DNA of 64,000 nucleotides from NCBI GenBank assembly GCA_022769485.1, contig JALEJU010000039.1, positions 36,454 to 100,453 on the forward strand. Direction: 5' to 3'. Both the position numbers and the translations under genes were made by a program. Each line of letters begins with the position of its first letter. The first letter of the stretch is position 1. The stretch is from Bacillota bacterium (GTDB taxonomy: Bacteria; Bacillota; Clostridia; Peptostreptococcales; Anaerovoracaceae). Below the pieces are notes generated by a model. It searched no databases. It was not told where the DNA came from and worked only from the letters and a program-made list of their open reading frames with translations. This document shows positions 1 to 8,201 of the stretch, piece by piece.

Positions 1-251
1 GTTGTCCGTTTGTAGCTTGCGTCAAGGGGATGCTGTTCCAGCTTCCGCAGCTCCTCGATAGTTATGGATTTGCTCAATACCGGTTCGCCGTTGTCGTTCA
101 GTTCGGCGCTGACGATTTCAATTTCTCTGGCTTCATATTCCGGATCGCCGCTGCCTTCCGTTTTGCCGCAGCCCGCAAGCAGCGAAACGCACAGCAGAAG
201 AATCAGCAAAAAAGCAGGCTGAAACCGGATCTCTCTCCTTTTTCCGTTCAT
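1..251 (-). CDS. Lipoprotein, N-terminal part (runs off left edge)
   Basis: Partial gene read on the minus strand from an ATG at 249-251 and cut by the window edge, so only about 83 residues are visible. A basic start (MNGKRRE) is followed by a hydrophobic stretch and a lipobox (LLAGC, Cys near residue 28), so the product is a predicted membrane-anchored lipoprotein. The following residues (KSITIEELRKLEQHPLDASY) resemble the start of the oxidoreductase-molybdopterin-like fold found in surface proteins of clostridia, which would make it a relative of the next gene upstream; this is inferred from pattern only. An AAGGAGA ribosome binding site precedes the ATG. It follows the 296-1162 gene by 44 bases and is probably in one operon with it. 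Confidence 0.7.
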   Translation of the reverse strand, partial: MNGKRREIRFQPAFLLILLLCVSLLAGCGKTEGSGDPEYEAREIEIVSAELNDNGEPVLSKSITIEELRKLEQHPLDASYKRT

Positions 252-295
252 GATTTCTCCTTTTCAACTCATAGGCAATAATAAATGAACTTTAC

Positions 296-1162
296 TTAAT
301 TTACAACATGAAAATGAAATTCCGCCACCTCGCTGGGGTGCTTTCCGTATCCCACAGCAAACGCTTTGATCGTTACATTTTCCGTTACCGTAATGGGAAC
401 GTTCAGCTCCGGCTGATATGTACTGGGATTGTAAAGATTGCTGCACTCTGTGGGCTCGCTCCCGTCCAACGTATAAAAAATCTTTACCAGCCCGGCAGAC
501 GGATGCTGCAGTTTCACAGTCTCGCCCGGGGCAACAGCTCCGGCTTCCGGAAAAACCGTAGGTGCTTCCCAACATCCCGGATCTTTATCCGACAAAATAA
601 TTTCGGAAATGTCTTCCACAAAAGCAGGAGAATTATGCTCGAAGACATTTGCCTGCCCGAAAAGCAAGGTAGGCTTTGCCTCTGTCATATCCGCTTCGCT
701 CACACTGTCTTCCGCAAATCGGACGGACAGCAGAAAAGGAACCTGCTCCGCTTTGCTCTCACTGTCCATCTCAAGATTGGGGTAATAGTAGCGAGGCTCT
801 GTAAGCTGTTCTTTCGTAAAGCTGCTCTCGTATCCGTCTGCCCCGCGCACCGTTATACTCTCGTATCCGTCCGCATTCACCGACTCTAAGACCGTCTGCA
901 GATCCACACCTTCCGCGGTATAAAACTTTTTCGACGGCCAGTTGTTAATTACAGAATATATGTAAGTTCGCGCTTCTTCCTGAAATTCCCCTAAATCAAC
1001 CTTTACCGCTTCAATCCCCGCTCCGGAAATCGTCACCGTATTTTCTCCGGCACCCTGTCCGGTGCCGTCTGCCCCGCCTGCTCCCGCATTACAGCCTGTT
1101 AAACTTCCGGCCGAAAATGCCAGGCACAGAACCACAGCAAATACTTTCATTTTCCATTTCAT
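296..1162 (-). CDS. Lipoprotein with molybdopterin-oxidoreductase-like and chitobiase C-terminal-like domains
   Basis: A 288-residue predicted lipoprotein: signal peptide with lipobox SLTGC (Cys near 24), a Gly/Ala-rich linker, then a region around 40-185 (YSVINNWPSKKFYTAEGVDL, VRGADGYESSF) that looks like the cofactor-less oxidoreductase-molybdopterin fold of secreted clostridial proteins. The last 90 residues (VAPGETVKLQHP, IFYTLDGSEPT, VTENVTIKAFAVGYG) match the chitobiase/beta-hexosaminidase C-terminal-like domain, a surface beta-sandwich that often mediates carbohydrate or protein contacts. No catalytic residues can be assigned and the function is unknown. AAAAAGGAGA precedes the ATG. 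Neighbours on both sides are lipoproteins on the same strand. Confidence 0.75.
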   Translation of the reverse strand: MKWKMKVFAVVLCLAFSAGSLTGCNAGAGGADGTGQGAGENTVTISGAGIEAVKVDLGEFQEEARTYIYSVINNWPSKKFYTAEGVDLQTVLESVNADGYESITVRGADGYESSFTKEQLTEPRYYYPNLEMDSESKAEQVPFLLSVRFAEDSVSEADMTEAKPTLLFGQANVFEHNSPAFVEDISEIILSDKDPGCWEAPTVFPEAGAVAPGETVKLQHPSAGLVKIFYTLDGSEPTECSNLYNPSTYQPELNVPITVTENVTIKAFAVGYGKHPSEVAEFHFHVVN

Positions 1163-1192
1163 TTTCCAATCTCCTTTTTCCCGTGTTCGTCC

Positions 1193-2128
1193 CTATTTTT
1201 TCAATGTAAACAAATCCACAACTTCCCCCGATGCTCCTATGGTCTTCAGTTCCAGATCCGTTTTATTTCCCGAAAGAACGGTATATACCGGTTCCTCGCT
1301 TTCACAAACTGCCATAAAGTCTTTTTTCTCTGCGGAATACAGCTTTCCGCCGGACACGCCCATAACCTGGACAATTCCTTTTTCCCCATTCGCTTCTTCC
1401 GCCGGCTTTGCTCCCATCATAGGAACCGTGCGGCCGTAAACATGCTGGTGTCCGCATAAAATCAGCCGGACTCCGCCCTCCTCTAAAACCGGCAGATATA
1501 CGCTCTGCATCGTGTCTGCCCGCATTTGGTCTTTATTGGTCTGGTTCAGCGGATACATGGGATGATGCATCACGGCGATTTTCCAGGGCTGCTTCGACGA
1601 CGCCAGATCTTTTTTTACCCATTGTGTCAAGGTTCTCTGCGTCACCTCGTCCAAGGAGCCCATAGAAAGACTGTCCATCATAATAAAATGCATATATCCT
1701 GCGTCAAAGCTGTAGAAAAGCGACTCATATCCTGCCGGCCCGTTTTGCGGCAGCTGAAATACTTCTGCCCAGCTATCGTTATCCGCTGTATGATTGCCGC
1801 TGACGCTTCGGAAAGGAATCTGTTTGAACAAGCCGTCTGCCGCTTGTAAAAAAGCCTGCCGCTCAGCCTCGTCCGTCTCTTCGTTGATCAAATCCCCGCC
1901 CAGTATGACCGCCGAAGCTCCCGGCGCCTGTTTCGCCGCATCCTTCAGCAGATTTCCCCAGGATTCATAATTGTAAATATCCTCCGGGCTGCTCTGAGAA
2001 TCGCCCATATAAATTACACCGGCCTGTTTCTCCGTTCCCGTCTCCCCGCTCTGTCCGCAAGCCGAAAGACACAGAACAAGAAGCAATATTCCCAGCAAAG
2101 CAGCCGTTTTTTCTGTTTTTCTACACAT
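1193..2128 (-). CDS. Lipoprotein metallophosphoesterase (calcineurin-like)
   Basis: A 311-residue protein with a lipoprotein signal (LSACGQ) and the ordered motifs of the calcineurin-like metallophosphoesterase superfamily: GGDLIN (metal Asp), SGNHT (GNH), MHHP (metal His) and CGHQH (GHxH). The first motif is M-G-D-S-Q where most members have D-x-H, as in some purple-acid-phosphatase-like subfamilies. It should act outside the membrane on a phosphoester; the substrate is unknown. It lies 30 bases upstream of the chitobiase-domain lipoprotein on the same strand, which suggests one surface-protein operon of three lipoproteins. Confidence 0.85.
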   Translation of the reverse strand: MCRKTEKTAALLGILLLVLCLSACGQSGETGTEKQAGVIYMGDSQSSPEDIYNYESWGNLLKDAAKQAPGASAVILGGDLINEETDEAERQAFLQAADGLFKQIPFRSVSGNHTADNDSWAEVFQLPQNGPAGYESLFYSFDAGYMHFIMMDSLSMGSLDEVTQRTLTQWVKKDLASSKQPWKIAVMHHPMYPLNQTNKDQMRADTMQSVYLPVLEEGGVRLILCGHQHVYGRTVPMMGAKPAEEANGEKGIVQVMGVSGGKLYSAEKKDFMAVCESEEPVYTVLSGNKTDLELKTIGASGEVVDLFTLKK

Positions 2129-2183
2129 TTTTTCTCATTCGTCTCACTTTTCATCTTAAATAAAGCAAAAAAGAATTAACCGG

Positions 2184-2756
2184 TCACAGACCCAGCATAT
2201 GCTCCAAAAATATTTTCAGCCCGATACCGATTAAAATCAGTCCGCCGCAGATCTCCGCCTTTTCTTTTAATGCGCCGCCGAACCTTTTCCCGATTCCTAC
2301 GCCGCACAAAGAGCAGATAAAAGTTATTATGCCGATAGAGAGAGCCGCCGTCCATATATTTGTTTTCATTACCGCAAAACTGACTCCCACCGCCAGCGCA
2401 TCGATACTGGTAGCAATCCCCTGTAGCAGCAATTCCCGGGCGGTGCAGTATTCCCGTCTTTCGATTTCTTCCGGGCTGTGCAGCCCTTTGATCCCCTCCC
2501 TCAGCATATTTCCGCCGATAAAAACCAAAAGGATCAGAGCTATCCAATGGTCAACAGATTCGATGGCTTCACTTACGGTTTGCCCCGCCAAGAACCCGAG
2601 AAGAGGCATACCGGCCTGAAAAAAACCGAAGGTGAGCGCTATGAGCAGCGCTCCCTTCCAGCCCATTCTGCGGTAGCAGATTCCGTCGGAAACGGATACG
2701 GCAAACGCGTCCATTGCCAAACCTATCGATAAAATAATTAATGTTAAACTTCCCAT
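2184..2756 (-). CDS. mntP: Manganese efflux pump MntP
   Basis: A 190-residue integral membrane protein of the MntP (DUF204) family, close to the family's usual length. It starts with the characteristic LSIGLAMDAFAVSVSDG segment, has a second conserved acidic helix (GIATSIDALAVGVSF) and six hydrophobic segments. Family members export Mn2+ across the cytoplasmic membrane. A predicted promoter (TGGACA, 16-base spacer, TAGAAT) lies 40-67 bases upstream, leaving no room for a yybP-ykoY riboswitch in the leader. It is divergent from a cation diffusion facilitator gene that may also export manganese. Confidence 0.92.
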   Translation of the reverse strand: MGSLTLIILSIGLAMDAFAVSVSDGICYRRMGWKGALLIALTFGFFQAGMPLLGFLAGQTVSEAIESVDHWIALILLVFIGGNMLREGIKGLHSPEEIERREYCTARELLLQGIATSIDALAVGVSFAVMKTNIWTAALSIGIITFICSLCGVGIGKRFGGALKEKAEICGGLILIGIGLKIFLEHMLGL

Positions 2757-2795
2757 TCTGAACTTGAGTTCTCCGTTTGTGTTTCTCTTCCTTTT

Positions 2796-2823
2796 ATTCT
2801 ACCTGTTCTCTGTTTTTTGTCCA
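2796..2823 (-). promoter_or_regulatory. Predicted mntP promoter
   Basis: On the minus strand a TGGACA -35 (complement of 2818-2823), 16-base spacer and TAGAAT -10 (complement of 2796-2801) point at mntP, whose ATG is about 40 bases downstream. The match is good but not perfect to a sigma-A consensus. Confidence 0.55.
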
Positions 2824-2860
2824 GCCATTTTTCAAAAGAGTTTTTGTCGGAAAACGTGGC

Positions 2861-2894
2861 GAGGGGATTCCCTCCGGCAGGAAGGAATCCCCTC
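2861..2894. repeat. Orphan inverted repeat between divergent promoters
   Basis: GAGGGGATTCC and its exact complement flank a 12-base centre that itself can add three pairs around a GGCA loop. On the plus strand TATTTCTT follows, so it could be a weak terminator, but no gene enters it from the left. It could instead be an operator. Confidence 0.5.
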
Positions 2895-3030
2895 TATTTC
2901 TTGAGAAGTGGAAAGCATTATGTGTACAGTCAGGCTGTAATCCTGTCTGCATGATTATAATACCCTGCGATTGTGTTGGTTTTTTGTTGACCGTTCAAAA
3001 AAACCGTGAATTCATCCCCTTGCGGAATCC

Positions 3031-3059
3031 TTGTCAAATCCGCCGCATAAGCGTATAAT
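3031..3059 (+). promoter_or_regulatory. Predicted promoter of the CDF transporter gene
   Basis: TTGTCA at 3031-3036 and a perfect TATAAT at 3054-3059 are separated by 17 bases, an excellent sigma-A promoter. Transcription would begin near 3066, just ahead of the TGGAGTG ribosome binding site at 3081-3087, which supports the ATG at 3099 as start. Confidence 0.75.
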
Positions 3060-3098
3060 GAACTGGTAATTTTGCAGAAATGGAGTGATACCGAAAAA

Positions 3099-4277
3099 AT
3101 GAGAACTCTGCTGATCAAAACGTTTGTAAAAGACTATGAAAATACCAAAGACCCTGCGGTTCGTGAAAGCTACGGAAAACTGGCAGGCATCGTCGGAATT
3201 TTGTCCAACCTCCTGCTTTGTATTCTGAAAATCGGAATCGGCCTGATTTTCAAAAGCATTGCGATTCTTGCAGACGGAATCAACAACCTGGCAGATGCTT
3301 CCTCCTCCATCATCACGCTTGTGGGCTTCCGTCTGGCATCCAAGCCTGCGGACGAGGATCACCCCTACGGGCATGCCCGGATTGAATATATTACAGGGCT
3401 TATCGTTTCCCTGGTTATTATTTTCTTAGGATTTCAGCTTTTCATGAGCTCAGTTGACAAAATTCGGAATCCGGAGCCTCTGGAATTCAGCATTTTGACT
3501 GTTGCGGTTTTAATTCTGGCAATCCTGATTAAGGTCTGGCAGGCTCTTTTTAATATTAAAATCGGAACCTTAATCCATTCCGCTACACTGAAAGCCACCG
3601 GAGCAGACAGCCGCAACGACGTAATCGCAACCTCGGCGGTTCTCATCAGCCTGCTGGTTGAAAAACTGACGAACCTTCAGTTGGACGGCTGGATGGGCGC
3701 TGTGGTCGCCCTCTTTATCATATATTCCGGAATTCAGCTGGTAAAAGAGACCTCCGCCCCCCTGCTGGGGCAGGCGCCCGATCCGGAACTGGTGAAATCC
3801 ATTCATGACCGCGCTGTGGAATTTGAAGGAGTTTTAGGCATCCATGATCTGATCGTTCACGATTACGGCCCCGGCCGAATCTTTGCTTCCATTCATGTAG
3901 AAGTAGACGCCGACGGGGATATTTTAGCCAGTCACGATATGATCGATAATATTGAACGGGTACTGAGCCGGGATCTGAAAATTCATTTGACAGTGCATAT
4001 GGATCCTATCGATACAAAAGATCCCGTTCTTCGCCGGATGAAAGAAGATTTGCAAAAAATTGTGGATGAAATGGAAGATGTTCAAAACTTTCATGATCTT
4101 CGGGTAGTCCCCGGATATTCCCACACAAATTTTATCTTTGACATCGTAATTTCTCCGGAATGCATTAAAAAAGAAACCGACTTGTGCAAATACATTCAGG
4201 GCAAAGTGGCCGAAATTGACCCAAAGTACTGCTGCGTAATCACTGTAGACCACGCCTATACAAAACCACAGGAATAA
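3099..4277 (+). CDS. Cation diffusion facilitator family transporter
   Basis: A 392-residue CDF antiporter with about six membrane helices in the first 210 residues and a cytoplasmic C-terminal domain ending in a His/Asp-containing ferredoxin-like fold. The helix II motif LADGINNLADA (D59, N63) and helix V motif GADSRNDVIA (DxxxD) are the metal site. The NNLADA signature together with DPVAxESYG-like N-terminus recalls the manganese-exporting CDF group of Firmicutes, and the divergent mntP neighbour fits this; zinc or iron cannot be excluded. The ORF could begin at a TTG at 3072, but the SD-spaced ATG at 3099 is preferred. Confidence 0.88.
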   Translation: MRTLLIKTFVKDYENTKDPAVRESYGKLAGIVGILSNLLLCILKIGIGLIFKSIAILADGINNLADASSSIITLVGFRLASKPADEDHPYGHARIEYITGLIVSLVIIFLGFQLFMSSVDKIRNPEPLEFSILTVAVLILAILIKVWQALFNIKIGTLIHSATLKATGADSRNDVIATSAVLISLLVEKLTNLQLDGWMGAVVALFIIYSGIQLVKETSAPLLGQAPDPELVKSIHDRAVEFEGVLGIHDLIVHDYGPGRIFASIHVEVDADGDILASHDMIDNIERVLSRDLKIHLTVHMDPIDTKDPVLRRMKEDLQKIVDEMEDVQNFHDLRVVPGYSHTNFIFDIVISPECIKKETDLCKYIQGKVAEIDPKYCCVITVDHAYTKPQE

Positions 4278-4594
4278 AATTTTGTAAGATATTCTCTGCA
4301 TGGATTTTATTTCTCCGCCGGCAAAATTGGCGCAGCCCTCGATTACTTCGCCGTTTTTTGTCTCAAAGCGATATCGATTCTTATATCTTCAGCCGAAATT
4401 ATAATTGCTTTTTCCGATTACCTTTGTCGCCGGAGCAACAAAGACCGATTCTTTTAAAAAAAATTGACCACGGATGCTCAATCTGGCATCCCGGCCAATT
4501 TCTTTTTTATTTATAAAATTTGCAGCCGAAAAGAAGCATCGTCCCGGCAGGCTTTTTAAAAACAATTCCCGTCTGTCGGCTTATCCGACCCTTC
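4278..4594. other. Convergent intergenic region
   Basis: 317 bases between the CDF gene and the citrate synthase gene, whose 3' ends face each other. The only clear element is the terminator hairpin at 4461-4508. The rest shows no gene that can be supported. Confidence 0.5.
4461..4508. terminator. Bidirectional terminator between CDF and citrate synthase genes
   Basis: An imperfect hairpin (AAATTGACCACGGATGC pairing with GGCATCCCGGCCAATTT, with wobbles and one bulge) is flanked by an A run on the left and TCTTTTTT on the right, so it can stop transcription from either side. Confidence 0.65.
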
Positions 4595-5974
4595 TCAGTC
4601 TCTCTCCGTCATCAATTTATACTCTCTGCGAGGGCAAACATTCATATATGCCGGGCGAATAATTTTCCCCGCATTGATCAGTTCTTCCAGCCTGTGCGCG
4701 CTCCAGCCCGCGATTCTGGCAATAGCGAAAATAGGCGTGTACAGCTCCTTGGGGAGATCCAGCATGCTGTAAACAAAACCGCTGTAAAAATCAATATTAG
4801 CGCTTACACCTTTGTAAATTCTCCGCTCCTTAGCGATAATATCCGAAGCCAAACGCTCTACCATAGAATACAAGCGGAATTCCTTCATGCGCCCCTTTTC
4901 CTCGGAAAGACTGCGGACAAACTGTTTGAACACATTAGCCCTCGGGTCGGAAAGAGAATAAACCGCATGGCCGATACCGTAAATTAAACCGCTCTTATCA
5001 AAAGCTTCTTTATGGAGCAAAGCGCGAAGATAATTGCTTACTTCTTCCTCATCCTCCCAATCCTTGACTTTTTCCTTCATATCCTCAAACATCTGCACAA
5101 CCTTTATATTCGCGCCGCCGTGTTTGGGTCCCTTTAAAGAGCCCAGAGAAGCGGCGATTGCGGAATAAGTATCCGTGCCCGAAGAAGAAATTACATGGGT
5201 AGTAAAAGTAGAGTTATTTCCGCCGCCGTGTTCCGCATGAAGAACCAGCGCCAAATCCAGAATCCGCGCTTCCAAAGCAGTATAGCTGGAATCCGGCCGA
5301 AGCATATGCAGAATATTCTGCGCCGTAGAAAGTTCCGGCAAAGGCTGATGAATATACAGGCTGTCCCCCTTGTAAAAATGGCGGTATGTCTGATAGCCGT
5401 ATACCGAAAGAGCCGGAAATGTGGCAATCAAAAGAATGCACTGCCGCAAAACATTGGGAATGCTGATATCATTAGCCTTGTCATCGTAAGCGTACATGGT
5501 CAGCACACTGCGTGCCAGGGTATTCATCATATCCTGGCTGGGAGCTTTCATAATAATATCGCTGACAAAACCGGAGGGAAGCGCCTGGTAACGCGCCAAA
5601 AGCCGTCGGAAATCCGCCATTTCCGTTTGATTGGGAAGCTTTCCGAACAGAAGCAGATATACGGTTTCCTCAAAACCGAACCGCTCTTCCTTTACAAATC
5701 CGTCAACCAGTTCCTTCACATTATATCCCCTGTAAAACAACTGTCCGTCGCAAGGCATCTTTTGGCCGTCCACCATCTTGAACGCCTGAATCTCGGAAAT
5801 CTCCGTCAATCCGGTAAGCACGCCGTTCCCGTCCAAATCACGAAGACCGCGGAATACCTTATACTTGGAAAACCACGCATTATCGATCGAACTGTTCTCC
5901 TTGCAAATCTCTGACAGCGCCAGAATATCCGGTGTAATTTCCGAATACTTCTTATCCATAAATTCTCGATTCAT
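4595..5974 (-). CDS. gltA: Citrate synthase
   Basis: A 459-residue citrate synthase, the long clostridial type that condenses oxaloacetate and acetyl-CoA for the oxidative side of a (probably incomplete) citrate cycle and glutamate synthesis. Catalytic signatures are visible in order: LHAEHGGGNNSTF (substrate His), the CoA-loop region LGSLKGPKHGGANIKV, GIGHAVYSLSDPRA (second His), ANIDFYSGFVY (catalytic Asp) and the C-terminal RIAGWSAHRLEE. AGGGGAA lies 5 bases ahead of the ATG. It stands alone between a terminator and the LtaS-like gene, 88 bases away on the same strand. Confidence 0.95.
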   Translation of the reverse strand: MNREFMDKKYSEITPDILALSEICKENSSIDNAWFSKYKVFRGLRDLDGNGVLTGLTEISEIQAFKMVDGQKMPCDGQLFYRGYNVKELVDGFVKEERFGFEETVYLLLFGKLPNQTEMADFRRLLARYQALPSGFVSDIIMKAPSQDMMNTLARSVLTMYAYDDKANDISIPNVLRQCILLIATFPALSVYGYQTYRHFYKGDSLYIHQPLPELSTAQNILHMLRPDSSYTALEARILDLALVLHAEHGGGNNSTFTTHVISSSGTDTYSAIAASLGSLKGPKHGGANIKVVQMFEDMKEKVKDWEDEEEVSNYLRALLHKEAFDKSGLIYGIGHAVYSLSDPRANVFKQFVRSLSEEKGRMKEFRLYSMVERLASDIIAKERRIYKGVSANIDFYSGFVYSMLDLPKELYTPIFAIARIAGWSAHRLEELINAGKIIRPAYMNVCPRREYKLMTERD

Positions 5975-6062
5975 CTTTTCCCCTGTACCCTTCTATATAT
6001 TTTTCCGCGGCGGCCTGTATCCTGTATGCAGCCGCCGTAAGCCGCTCTCGTATGGTATTTGT

Positions 6063-8198
6063 TTATTCTACATCCTCCAGAGTCTGGATCACCGCATTGG
6101 TGGTAGAAAGCACCGCCTTATATTTTCCTACCTGACAGACGGCAAATTTGCTCAGGTCTCCGGAATCTAAAGTTTCCGGGACTTTCAGCGTCTTGGAATT
6201 TACAAAAATTGTATCTTTTAAGTCGCCTTCAAAGGATACCTTGCTGTAAGGCGTAAAATTTTCGCCGACGACATAGGTGTCTTCCCCGAAACAGAAAATA
6301 TCTTTGATTTTGATATCCTCAATACCCATCCTTAAATTGGTGGGTTCAAAGGGATTTTTCTGTCCGTAAATATACTGTTCACCGTAAAGCATATCATAAA
6401 GCAGCAGATTTAAATTTTCCAAATAATCACCGTCGTCTTTATGAGTTTGATGATACCAGGTCAAAGTACCGTTATGAAGCCCGATTCGGCTCAACACCTC
6501 TGCAGAAAGTTGGAATGCGGACAGATCCTGATCGATTTTTTTCAATCCGAAGTTGCTCCAGATTACATATTCTGTTTGGTACAGATTCCCGGTTTTCATG
6601 TTTTCTTCCGTTAAATTCAATACCGGAAGATGGTCGCCGTACATGACCAATACCACATCCTCTCCGCACTGCTCCAACGCATCGGTCAGATTCCCGATAA
6701 ATTCATCCATCTCTTCCATCAGATAAACATAATAAAGTGCGGCATAATAATCCTCTTTATTTTCCAGACCTCCTACATGAACTCGAATATCTTCTTCTGT
6801 CAGAACCGGTTCCGTAGGATACTTCCCATGCCCCTCAACCGATACGGTGAAAACGAAATCCGGTCCTTCCGTGGATTTCATGGCAGAAAGGATTTCATCC
6901 GTTAAAACATCGTCTCTCGCCCAGTTTTTCGGCGTTCGCGTAACATTATTCATATACTCCACAGAAGTAAACGTATCAAAGCCTAAATTGGAGAAAACTT
7001 CGTTTCGGCCGTAAAATACGCCTCTGTGATTATGGATCGCATGAGTGCCGTACCCTAATTTTTTCAATGTATATGCGGTGGATTCACATGTTTTTTCTTT
7101 TAAAACCGTTTTATACGGATATTCTCCCGGTCCGAAGGAACGCACCCGCATCCCCGTCAGAACTTCAAATTCCGTATTGGCTGTCCCTGCGCCTACTGCA
7201 GGAACGGTTAGATAACCGGTGCTGCAGGTTTCCTTTAATTTCCGGAAATTCGGTACCGGATCCCGGTCAAAGGTCATACCTTTAATCAGCGTAGGGTCAA
7301 TAAAAGACTCCAGCTGTAAAATCAATACATTTGGCTGGGATTTACCGGAGCTGCTGATGACGTTAGTCACAGCGATGGCATCGTTAGCTTCATCCACCCC
7401 TAAGGGAAGCCCCTCGTCAAAGATCGATACTATTCTTTCTTCGGAATATCCCAAGGGCATATGTATCCCTTTATTCAGCCAGGTATTCAGAAAACAGTAC
7501 GGCACGCCGTAATCCAGATACGCATATCCCAGATTATTAAAATATGTGGAAATCCATCCTTTTTTCATCGCTGCACCGGTCAGCCCCACGGTTCCTATGC
7601 AGGCAATCAAAATCATGCAGACCGCAAATTTTAGGCTGGTTTTCTTCTCCGTCTTTTTAGCAAACCGAAAAAGCAGCGTATATCCCGCCACCAGTGCGAT
7701 GACTGCAACGATCACCAGTACAATTTGAAACATGCTCATATAGTTAGGTAAAATGGATAGCCCGTTTTCCAAAAGTGCCAGATCCGACACGGTAAATGGC
7801 GTCATGCGGAATGTCAGAATAATGCCGTTTACCGCGCCTAACGCAAACCACACCCCGCCGATAAAGCAATATGCGAAAGTCCGCCGCCGAAAAAGAAGCG
7901 CCAAAGTCATGGTCGCAAAAATAATACAGGTGTTCAGGAAGAACGTAAACGGACTTCCTATCATATAATGCAGGCATTGGATAAACGAGCCCCGCCCCGC
8001 AGTTTCAATAAAGAGATTCAGCCCCAGCGCCCAGAGAATACAGGGCGTAAGGGCAAAATCCAAATGCCCTTTATAAAACCTCCGTACTGCCTGCGCTGCA
8101 CGTTGAATTCCCCGCGCTTTTTTATGTTTCTTAGTCAAATCGGCCGACATCGTTTTTTCTGCCGCCGGCATTTCCGACCGGTTCAAATATTTTCCCAT
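6063..8198 (-). CDS. LTA synthase family phosphoglycerol transferase / sulfatase
   Basis: A 711-residue membrane enzyme. Five or so N-terminal membrane segments (about residues 45-205) are followed by an extracellular alkaline-phosphatase-fold domain: NVLILQLESF (metal Glu), VGAGTANTEFEVLTG (catalytic Thr region), YGTHAIHNH, and MYGDHLP (metal Asp/His). Such enzymes move glycerol-phosphate from phosphatidylglycerol to lipoteichoic acid or a related surface polymer. After the catalytic domain there is an extra 75-residue beta-rich tail (from about 635, IKIKDIFCFGEDTYVVGENF) resembling an IPT/Ig-like domain, which classical LtaS lacks. The ATG is 3 bases beyond the rsmA stop, so the two are surely co-transcribed. 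Confidence 0.88.
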   Translation of the reverse strand: MGKYLNRSEMPAAEKTMSADLTKKHKKARGIQRAAQAVRRFYKGHLDFALTPCILWALGLNLFIETAGRGSFIQCLHYMIGSPFTFFLNTCIIFATMTLALLFRRRTFAYCFIGGVWFALGAVNGIILTFRMTPFTVSDLALLENGLSILPNYMSMFQIVLVIVAVIALVAGYTLLFRFAKKTEKKTSLKFAVCMILIACIGTVGLTGAAMKKGWISTYFNNLGYAYLDYGVPYCFLNTWLNKGIHMPLGYSEERIVSIFDEGLPLGVDEANDAIAVTNVISSSGKSQPNVLILQLESFIDPTLIKGMTFDRDPVPNFRKLKETCSTGYLTVPAVGAGTANTEFEVLTGMRVRSFGPGEYPYKTVLKEKTCESTAYTLKKLGYGTHAIHNHRGVFYGRNEVFSNLGFDTFTSVEYMNNVTRTPKNWARDDVLTDEILSAMKSTEGPDFVFTVSVEGHGKYPTEPVLTEEDIRVHVGGLENKEDYYAALYYVYLMEEMDEFIGNLTDALEQCGEDVVLVMYGDHLPVLNLTEENMKTGNLYQTEYVIWSNFGLKKIDQDLSAFQLSAEVLSRIGLHNGTLTWYHQTHKDDGDYLENLNLLLYDMLYGEQYIYGQKNPFEPTNLRMGIEDIKIKDIFCFGEDTYVVGENFTPYSKVSFEGDLKDTIFVNSKTLKVPETLDSGDLSKFAVCQVGKYKAVLSTTNAVIQTLEDVE

Positions 8199-8201
8199 AG
8201 T

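Larger units (their letters stand above)
2757..3098. other. Divergent intergenic region between two cation exporters
   Basis: No gene is seen in these 342 bases. They hold divergent sigma-A-like promoters for mntP (2796-2823) and the CDF transporter (3031-3059), and between them a perfect 11-bp hairpin (arms 2861-2871 and 2884-2894) that neither promoter would transcribe. Confidence 0.6.

Noticed and set aside
2757..2860. yybP-ykoY manganese riboswitch ahead of mntP
   Set aside because: The predicted promoter leaves a leader of only about 35 bases and the conserved loop sequences were not seen on either strand.
4290..4460. Minus-strand frame reading SVFVAPATKVIGKSNYNFG, stop, then FETKNGEVIEGCANFAGGE
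   Set aside because: It looks protein-like, but one stop in about 50 codons is expected by chance, no start or ribosome binding site fits, and no family could be named.
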